A stretch of DNA of 64,000 nucleotides from Steroidobacter gossypii (lineage in GTDB: Bacteria; Pseudomonadota; Gammaproteobacteria; Steroidobacterales; Steroidobacteraceae): assembly GCF_016801985.1 (NCBI RefSeq), contig NZ_JAEVLS010000009.1, forward strand, positions 1-64,000, given 5' to 3'. Shown here in pieces: positions 58,159 to 64,000 of the stretch. The notes under the pieces are model-generated. The model was not told where the DNA came from. It made no database searches and worked only from the letters and a program-made list of their open reading frames with translations. The stretch's first letter is position 1; each line of letters opens with the position of its first letter. A program made the translations under genes and the position numbers.

Positions 58159-58794
58159 GTGATCGATCGCCGGGGTTATGGGGAAATCGATGCGTTATCA
58201 CAAACGCCCGGCGATGAGGCGCAGAGTGATGCCGCGTCTTCGGAATCGGACAGTGGCGCTGTCATTGGCGAAGCAGGTGCCGAGCCACGCGACAATCGGA
58301 TCGCGCAGTGGTTTCGGGACTGGCGCAAGCCCGTGAGGCATTGGTTGTCCCGTCGGGCCTCCGTGCCCGCCGCCGAGCTCGACGATCTCGCGCAGGAAGT
58401 CTTCGTGAGGCTGCTTCGCTACAGCGGCAAGACCACGGTCGAGAATCCGCTCGGCTACTTGTTACGCATCGCAAGCAACGTCGCCAGTGAATGGCGCGAG
58501 CGGGCGCGGGTTTCCAAACCGCACGAGCAGGAATGGCTCGACGATCTGCTGATCGAGTCCGAGCAGGAGCCGGAAAACTCCGTCTGCCAGGCACGCACCG
58601 ATGCGAACGTGCAATCCGAAGTCGACAAGCTGCCGTTCCGCCAGCGCCAGGTGCTGCTGCTGAGGGTGAACGAAGGCTTGACGTACAAGCAGATCGCCGA
58701 GCGCATGGAGCTGTCGCCGCGCGCCGTGCTTCGTGATCTGTCTCGGGCCTACAGCCAGCTGCGAATGCGACTGGATCCAGAAGACCTCAAGTGA
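58159..58794 (+). CDS. ECF-type RNA polymerase sigma factor
   Basis: 211 residues from GTG 58159 (a TTG at 58084 is possible but less likely). Sigma region 2 shows LDDLAQEVFVRLLRYSGK, and region 4 LPFRQRQVLLLRVNEGLTYK followed by RMELSPRAVLRDLSRAYS. It is of the FecI-like kind that works with FecR and a TonB receptor. The stop is 24 bp before the fecR start. It is expected to activate the receptor gene. Confidence 0.9.
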   Translation: MIDRRGYGEIDALSQTPGDEAQSDAASSESDSGAVIGEAGAEPRDNRIAQWFRDWRKPVRHWLSRRASVPAAELDDLAQEVFVRLLRYSGKTTVENPLGYLLRIASNVASEWRERARVSKPHEQEWLDDLLIESEQEPENSVCQARTDANVQSEVDKLPFRQRQVLLLRVNEGLTYKQIAERMELSPRAVLRDLSRAYSQLRMRLDPEDLK

Positions 58795-58818
58795 ATGGAT
58801 CCACGCGGGGACGCTCTA

Positions 58819-59895
58819 ATGACAACAGGACATGATCGGATGAGTATCGTGAGTCAGGAAGCCGCATATTGGTTGCTACGATTGAGGGATGACGCCGGCG
58901 CCATGCCGCTCGAGGACCGCCTGGAGTTCGCTCGCTGGATCAAACAGTCTCCAGAGAACGTGCGCGAACTCCTGCTCGCCCATCACATGGACGGCAGGCT
59001 GTCACGTCAGAAATTGTGCGATCAGAATACCAAGATCGACTCCACTGTGGTGCACGCCGACTTCGGCAGAGGCCTCTTTCAGTACGACTATCAGCCCTGT
59101 GCTTCAGTGAGCGACCAGGTGCCGCGGAAGCGGAAGCCGGTGTCCAAGCTGCGGGCATTGTTTGCTCGTGCGGCGATGGTTGCTATGGCGGTGCTGCTCC
59201 TGCTTATGCTTGTCAATCGCACGCCGGAAGGTGTGGTCGAAACAGCGGCCAGCCACCTGCAGCAAATGAGCATCGAGGACGGCAGCAGCATCCAGATGGA
59301 TGCTCGCACTCGATTGAAGGTGGATTTGAAGCCAACCGAAAGAATCGTTCATCTGTATTCCGGGCAGGCGGTGTTCGAGGTCGTCAGCAATCGCAAGCGT
59401 CCGTTTATCGTAAGGACCGAGCTGGTCGACGTCACCGCTGTCGGCACCAAGTTCGGTGTGCGCGTCGACGATTCGGGTGTGACCGCCACCGTGCTGGAAG
59501 GTGTCGTCGAGGTCACGTCCCGCGATCCTCGCGACGGCGACATCGTCCGCCTGTATCCGGGAGAGAAGCTGCACATGCCGAAGTCGCGGGCGCCCCACTT
59601 GCTGTCCGAACGCTCGAAGGAGAGAGTGGACGCGCAACGTGAGTTCGAGTGGACGACCGGCTGGATCACTTTGCGGGATGTCGAGGTGGGCGAGATTGTC
59701 AGGGAGTTCAACCGCCGCCATAAAGTGCAGGTGAGCATCGGTGACCCAGACATCGCAGCGCGCACCATCGACTACGGGCGCATGAAGGTGACTTCGGTCG
59801 AGAGTTTCGAAGCGGTGATGAAGAGCCAACCGGGCATTCAGGTGACCAACGAAGGTTCGGTGATTACGCTGACGCAGCCCGGGCGCTCGGAATAA
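58819..59895 (+). CDS. FecR-family anti-sigma/sensor protein
   Basis: 358 residues from ATG 58819, which has GGGGA seven bases upstream; ATG 58795 is an alternative. N-terminal cytoplasmic DUF4880-like region (EAAYWLLRLRDDAG, then FARWIKQSPENVREL), a transmembrane helix (AAMVAMAVLLLLMLVN) and a periplasmic FecR domain (AVFEVVSNRKRPFIV, TAVGTKFGVRV). The C-terminus has a further STN-like segment. It passes the receptor signal to the sigma factor. Confidence 0.9.
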   Translation: MTTGHDRMSIVSQEAAYWLLRLRDDAGAMPLEDRLEFARWIKQSPENVRELLLAHHMDGRLSRQKLCDQNTKIDSTVVHADFGRGLFQYDYQPCASVSDQVPRKRKPVSKLRALFARAAMVAMAVLLLLMLVNRTPEGVVETAASHLQQMSIEDGSSIQMDARTRLKVDLKPTERIVHLYSGQAVFEVVSNRKRPFIVRTELVDVTAVGTKFGVRVDDSGVTATVLEGVVEVTSRDPRDGDIVRLYPGEKLHMPKSRAPHLLSERSKERVDAQREFEWTTGWITLRDVEVGEIVREFNRRHKVQVSIGDPDIAARTIDYGRMKVTSVESFEAVMKSQPGIQVTNEGSVITLTQPGRSE

Positions 59896-59901
59896 GCGGC
59901 A

Positions 59902-62652
59902 GTGACTTACAGGATGTGGCGAATGTCGGCGGCGGTGCTGGTCGCGCTGCTCTGCGCGTCCGGCATCTCTGTTGCCGACGAAGCCACACCGCCACAGATC
60001 TACACGTTCAACATCCCTCGCAGCTCGCTGGTCTCCGCGATCCAACAATTCTCCGAACAGACTGGCATCCAGGTCACCGCCAACTTCGGTTCTCCCGAAG
60101 AACAGGAGCAACCGGTTGAGGAGATCCTCGGCGACTTCGCCGCTCGGGACGCGCTGCAACGCTTGCTCGCCGGCACCAAGTTGACTGCCAAATGGGAGGG
60201 CAATGGCACGGTGCACATCTATCCTCGGAGCTCACCTCGTTCGTGGGATGGCGTGAATCGCGTTGTGGTCACCGGCAGCCGGCTCACGTGGGACGTGGAG
60301 GGGCCGGAGCCGGTGAGGGTCTATGACCGGGATGAAATCGATCGATATGGGGTGTCCAGCTTGCCAGGCCTTGCTGGTTACCTTACTCAGCAACCCTATT
60401 CTTTTGGCGAATGGGGTCAACAAAGTGGAGCACAACACTTTCAGATGCGGGGGCTGGGTGTGGACACGACACTGGTGCTCATCAACGGACGTCGAGCGCC
60501 GCCCAGTGCGACGAGTGTCACTCTGAATGCCTTTGACCTGAATACAATTCCACTCACAGCGGTTGACCGCATTGAAATCATGTCGGATTCCGCCTCGGCG
60601 ATTTATGGAGCTGACGCGATCGGTGGGGTTGTGAATATCATCATGAAAAAGGATGTTCCGACGCCGGAAGTGTTTTTTCATTACGGAGACGCAGAGGGAG
60701 GCGCGCGGGAGCGCCGTGCGGCAACCTCCTTTGGTATTTCGGGCGAGCGATTCAAGTCCGCATTCACGATCGACTACCTCGAGCGCGGAATGCTCGTAGG
60801 CGCCGAGCGAGAGCTATGGAATAACCAGGACTTCACGCGATTTGGCGGAAGGGATTGGCGGGTGACTACTGCGAATCCGGGCAATGTATATTCGCTCACG
60901 GGCGACCTCCTGGGAACAGATGGAGAGCTTAGTCTCGATAGCTCTCGTCAGACCGTGTCCATTTTGCCGGACTTGGAGCGCCTGTCAGTGTTCGGCTCGG
61001 GGGAATCTTCGCTGGGCGACGGGGCGTCCTTATTTGGAGAGACTCTTATTGTCAGGAGTGATGTTGTTGCCCAAGGGCCTTCACCATTTATCTCGCAGCT
61101 GGTCGTCCCCGTGGACAACCCATACAATCCTTTTGGCCAGCCGGTCGTCGTGGATTACAAGCTCGCCGGAATGAAACCCCTATCCTATGTAACGGAATCA
61201 GAGCTCGAGAGATTCGTGCTTGGGGTGCGTGGTGGATTGCGGAGTTGGGATTGGGAGCTGGTTCTTACAAATAGCAATGAGCGTGTTGCCTCGGCGATCT
61301 ACAACGAGGTGGATGTCACGAGGATTCAAGCCGCACTGGATTCGACTGACCCGCAGTCAGCCCTCAATCCTTTCAGAGTCGGTCCTGCTGGAAGTGTCGC
61401 CTTGTTGTCTTCGCTGGTGGGCGATCCTCAAGTCGCCGGTTCTCACTCGCGTGCAGTGCAAGTAGGAGGATTCTTGCGGGGTCAATTGTTCCGGACGCCC
61501 GGCGGTGTGAGCGAATTCGTCGTTGGAGGAGAGTGGCGGCGAGACTCGGTAGAGCTCGATGACAGCATCCATCTTGTGGAGCAGACGGACGAGATCGCCT
61601 CTGGATTCGTTGAGCTCAAGGTGCCACTGGTTGAAGGGGTATCGATCAAAGCAGCCTTGCGAGGAGACTACTACGATAACGCTATCGACTCGGTGAACCC
61701 GCAGTATGGCCTCGTTTGGCAACCGGCACAGGATTTGTTGGTGCGAGCCGCGTACGGCACGAGCTTCCGACCCCCATCGGCGCTCGAGCTGTTTTCACCA
61801 GGAACAGAGTTTTTTCGTCGACCTGTTGCTGATCCACGGCGCGGTGACTCCGTATCTCTCGTCGGTTGGGGCGTAGGCGGCAATCCGGACCTCGAGAATG
61901 TATCAGCTCGTTCTTTCACCAGCGGGGTCGTATATCGGCCGAATCGGCGGCCGGGTGTACAGTTGGGCGCTCACTACTGGCGAGTGGTGATGGACGATCG
62001 CATCGTCACTCCCAGGACTTCGGGGATTGAGAAGCTCGAAGAATTGGGCCGCGTGACGCGGTTTGCGCCGACTGAAGCCGATGCATTGGCGGGCTGGCCC
62101 GGAGCGATCCAGTCCGTCGACGGTTCCCTCGTGAACTACGGGCGACTGGAGACCAGCGGAGTCGATGTTGATCTGTCGTATCGAACAGCGAGCAAACGGG
62201 GACAACTACAGTTTGCGCTTTCCGCCACGTGGGTGGATGAATATGCCTCTCAGGACCTGGGTCCAGTGCAGCGATCAGATCGAGTGGGCATCGCGAGTTT
62301 GGACGGCACGATTCCAGAATGGCGCTTCGTAGGGTCGCTGATATGGGAAGGAAAAGCTTCGGGTGCATCCACCACAGCGACCTTCACGCCGAGCTATTGG
62401 GATGCTGACGCGAGCGGCGCTCTGAATCGGCGATTACCCTCACGTACGATCATCGATATGCAGGCCTGGGTAGAACCCGGCCGGCTCTACGAGTCAGAAG
62501 CTCTCGATGGATTGAGGCTGACTGTCGGGGCACTGAACTTGTTGAATGAAGCTGTGGACTTCGCCAACGTGGGCGGATCGCTCGGCCACGATATATCGCA
62601 AGGAGATCTAAGGCAGCGGTTCGCGTACTTGCGAATAACGAAGTCCTTCTAG
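59902..62652 (+). CDS. TonB-dependent transducer with STN domain
   Basis: 916 residues from GTG 59902 (ATG 59914 or 59923 are possible). A signal peptide (AAVLVALLCASGISVADEA), an STN signalling domain (YTFNIPRSSLVSAIQQFSEQ), a plug (GVNRVVVTGSRLTW and MRGLGVDTTLVLINGRR) and a beta-barrel ending in FAYLRITKSF with terminal Phe. It is an outer-membrane importer that also signals to FecR. Long size and plug type resemble receptors for peptides or siderophores, but the substrate is not known. Confidence 0.92.
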   Translation: MTYRMWRMSAAVLVALLCASGISVADEATPPQIYTFNIPRSSLVSAIQQFSEQTGIQVTANFGSPEEQEQPVEEILGDFAARDALQRLLAGTKLTAKWEGNGTVHIYPRSSPRSWDGVNRVVVTGSRLTWDVEGPEPVRVYDRDEIDRYGVSSLPGLAGYLTQQPYSFGEWGQQSGAQHFQMRGLGVDTTLVLINGRRAPPSATSVTLNAFDLNTIPLTAVDRIEIMSDSASAIYGADAIGGVVNIIMKKDVPTPEVFFHYGDAEGGARERRAATSFGISGERFKSAFTIDYLERGMLVGAERELWNNQDFTRFGGRDWRVTTANPGNVYSLTGDLLGTDGELSLDSSRQTVSILPDLERLSVFGSGESSLGDGASLFGETLIVRSDVVAQGPSPFISQLVVPVDNPYNPFGQPVVVDYKLAGMKPLSYVTESELERFVLGVRGGLRSWDWELVLTNSNERVASAIYNEVDVTRIQAALDSTDPQSALNPFRVGPAGSVALLSSLVGDPQVAGSHSRAVQVGGFLRGQLFRTPGGVSEFVVGGEWRRDSVELDDSIHLVEQTDEIASGFVELKVPLVEGVSIKAALRGDYYDNAIDSVNPQYGLVWQPAQDLLVRAAYGTSFRPPSALELFSPGTEFFRRPVADPRRGDSVSLVGWGVGGNPDLENVSARSFTSGVVYRPNRRPGVQLGAHYWRVVMDDRIVTPRTSGIEKLEELGRVTRFAPTEADALAGWPGAIQSVDGSLVNYGRLETSGVDVDLSYRTASKRGQLQFALSATWVDEYASQDLGPVQRSDRVGIASLDGTIPEWRFVGSLIWEGKASGASTTATFTPSYWDADASGALNRRLPSRTIIDMQAWVEPGRLYESEALDGLRLTVGALNLLNEAVDFANVGGSLGHDISQGDLRQRFAYLRITKSF

Positions 62653-62667
62653 TCTAGGGATCTGGCA

Positions 62668-62691
62668 GAGGGCCCATTCGCTCGGGCCCTC
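62668..62691. terminator. Hairpin between the receptor and the small peptide gene
   Basis: GAGGGCCC-ATTCGCTC-GGGCCCTC is a perfect 8-bp stem after the receptor stop and before the end of the convergent peptide gene. The following sequence is only moderately T-rich. Confidence 0.65.
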
Positions 62692-62714
62692 AGTTAGGTT
62701 ATTTTACTTCAACA

Positions 62715-62861
62715 TCAGATGCCGGCATAGGTCCACGAGACGTGGTTGTCCTTGATGTCATGGATCGGATGGGGTTGCTTCGTCTCGACCATCGCATCGC
62801 CCAAATCGATCATTTTCACGCCGTCGTCCTCAACCTCTCTCGCCGCGATATTCTCATTCAT
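62715..62861 (-). CDS. 48-residue peptide with a lasso-precursor-like leader
   Basis: Read directly on the minus strand from ATG 62861 to TGA 62715, with GAGGT seven bases upstream of the start. The product begins MNENIAAREVEDD. The leader end is MIDLGDAMVETK and the tail starts QPHPIHDIKD and ends WTYAGI. In proteobacterial lasso-peptide precursors the leader usually ends LGxAxxET(K/R), with Thr at position -2 before the core. That pattern is kept, but core residue 1 would be Gln rather than the usual Gly, and Asp lies at core positions 7 and 10. It is convergent with the STN-TonB receptor. No cyclase or peptidase genes are in view. It could also be another kind of modified or unmodified peptide. 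Confidence 0.6.
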   Translation of the reverse strand: MNENIAAREVEDDGVKMIDLGDAMVETKQPHPIHDIKDNHVSWTYAGI

Positions 62862-63269
62862 GACGTATACCTCAGAGCGGTTCAGACGTCCTCCTGCCAG
62901 CGGGTAACCTGCGCTTCCTAATGGTTAACGGCAATGCGATTTCCCCTGGGGATGAAAAACGTCGGTTAGGTGATCAGTAAGAGGGGTTAAGTTCAATTCA
63001 TTGTCCGGTCAATGTGAGCAGAGACCGAGAGATCACAAGAACCTTGGTGCTTGGTTCGCCCTTGGTGGTCCGTAGCGGGCCTCATGGAAGAGGTCCGCTG
63101 CGTATCTTGCGAACGGAGCGCCGGAAAAAATGGGGTGCAGCCTCTCAGGGATGACGGGCTGCAAGCTCCGTTGCGGGCGGCCTGAGAATCTTCACGTTTG
63201 TGAGGACCTACCACTCGGTAGGATTTCTGCGGAAACGCCGAGTCTTAAATTCCATCGGCCAGCGGCGGG
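62862..63269. other. Intergenic region upstream of the peptide gene
   Basis: About 400 bp holding the peptide RBS and presumably its promoter. A minus-strand frame at 62993-63214 has no protein-like character. No maturation gene is present here. Confidence 0.4.
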
Positions 63270-64000
63270 CTACATCTGTCGGAACAGGTGCAGATAAGTC
63301 CTGCTCACCGGCAGCACTTCGCTGCGGCCTTTGAGATGAAGCTCCGCGGTTTCGTTCGCGCCGCGAGTGACGTGATCGATCGCGTTGAGGTTCACGACCA
63401 CGGAGCGATGAACCTGCGCGAAGCGTGAAGCATCCAACTGGCCGATGATGTCTTTGAGGGGCGTGCGGATCACGGCTTCGCGAGGCTGCTGTGCGTCGTC
63501 ACGCCAGGCGACAACGGTGTACTTCTCATCGGAGCGGAGGAAGTCGATGTCCTCGACGGGAATCAAGCGCACGGTTTGCCCGATGGAGGCGCGGACCCAG
63601 CGCAGAGGAGAGGACGAAGGAGCGGGGCGCAGGCGGGCCGCGAGTTGTTCCAGCAGCTCTTCGGTGTTGAGCGCTGGTTGAGCTGCGCTAAGGCGCTCTT
63701 GCAGCCGGGCCACGGTATCGGCGAGGCGTCGGGGCTCGACGGGTTTCACCAGATAGTCGAGCACGCCCTGTGAGAATGCCTGGACCGCGTATTGATCGTA
63801 GGCCGTGACGAACACCAGATGAGCGCGACGACCGATGTGCTGGGCGACCTCGATGCCCGTGACGCCAGGCATGTGCACGTCGAGAAAACAGATCGCCGGA
63901 TGCAGCGCTTCGAACTTATCGATGGCCTCGCGGCCATTGCGCGCTTGCGCGACCACGTGGAGCGCCGGCCATGCTTGCGCGAGCATGCGCTCCAGTGCGT
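63270..64000 (-). CDS. LytTR-type response regulator, N-terminus beyond the window
   Basis: At least 243 residues are visible; the frame stays open to position 64000. Receiver domain with the phosphorylated Asp in CFLDVHMPGVTG, Lys in LVKPVEP and the switch residue region FVTAYDQYA. The C-terminal LytTR DNA-binding domain follows (RLIPVEDIDFLRSDEKYTVV and QVHRSVVVNLNAI). The partner sensor kinase is likely just beyond the edge. AlgR/LytR-like regulators control envelope, alginate or motility genes; the target here is unknown. Confidence 0.92.
   Translation of the reverse strand, partial: ALERMLAQAWPALHVVAQARNGREAIDKFEALHPAICFLDVHMPGVTGIEVAQHIGRRAHLVFVTAYDQYAVQAFSQGVLDYLVKPVEPRRLADTVARLQERLSAAQPALNTEELLEQLAARLRPAPSSSPLRWVRASIGQTVRLIPVEDIDFLRSDEKYTVVAWRDDAQQPREAVIRTPLKDIIGQLDASRFAQVHRSVVVNLNAIDHVTRGANETAELHLKGRSEVLPVSRTYLHLFRQM

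Noticed and set aside
62993-63214. 73-codon minus-strand frame between the peptide gene and the response regulator
   Set aside because: No RBS and a random-looking Ser/Arg/Pro-rich product.

Overview
The window looks like the chromosome of a free-living, high-GC gammaproteobacterium. The core gene order tRNA-Pro / ispB / rplU-rpmA-obgE / rpsT / murJ-ribF-ileS-lspA-ispH, a homodimeric-type pyruvate dehydrogenase operon whose E3 carries its own lipoyl domain, and an ECF sigma / FecR / STN-TonB receptor locus together suggest the Xanthomonadales-Nevskiales-Steroidobacter side of the class. This placement is an inference from gene content; no marker was searched.

Positions 1 to about 20,950 are a mobile island whose right end lies inside tRNA-Pro(CGG). 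It holds two diverged copies of a mobC-like plus MOBP-type relaxase module (366-1896 and 14722-16240). Each copy is preceded by the same short hairpin at the same distance from its start. Between the copies sits accessory cargo: a DUF262/HNH (GmrSD/SspE-like) protein, a nuclease-fold-like protein, a DUF2971 protein, a three-gene XRE cluster and an HD plus GHKL-ATPase protein. An IS66 element (6463-8922, exact 8-bp target duplication) splits a small gene, and an IS3 element (13136-14388, 3-bp target duplication) lies near the HD-ATPase gene. After the second relaxase come two paralogous XRE regulators, four copies of a CTAAG-N5-CTTAG operator-like palindrome, a csrA homologue, a chain of small overlapping genes, and a large serine recombinase whose last codons overlap the tRNA. 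No coupling protein or type IV secretion genes are present, so this looks like a mobilizable element or a tandem of two.

Positions 20,931 to about 57,250 are mostly housekeeping genes: isoprenoid synthesis (ispB, ispH), ribosomal proteins, obgE, peptidoglycan lipid II export (murJ), flavin synthesis (ribF), ileS, lspA, a frameshifted FkbM-type methyltransferase, an isolated fimT-pilV pair, a Fur/Irr-like regulator, tRNA-Thr(CGT), a DegS-like protease, a DUF374 acyltransferase, a CDF metal exporter, a glycosyltransferase, a GAF-PAS-GGDEF-EAL protein, nadC, a PuuD-like membrane protein, grxD, pyrC, rnt, a GST/HxlR divergent pair, a leucyl aminopeptidase, and aceE-aceF-lpd closed by a strong terminator.

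Positions 57,394-62,861 are the most intriguing part. They hold an orphan secreted STN-domain protein, then an ECF sigma factor, a FecR anti-sigma factor and an STN-containing TonB-dependent receptor. Facing them is a 48-codon gene (62715-62861, minus strand) whose product has a leader resembling proteobacterial lasso-peptide precursors (LGDAMVETK, Thr at -2). No lasso maturation genes are visible here. A LytTR response regulator runs off the right edge.
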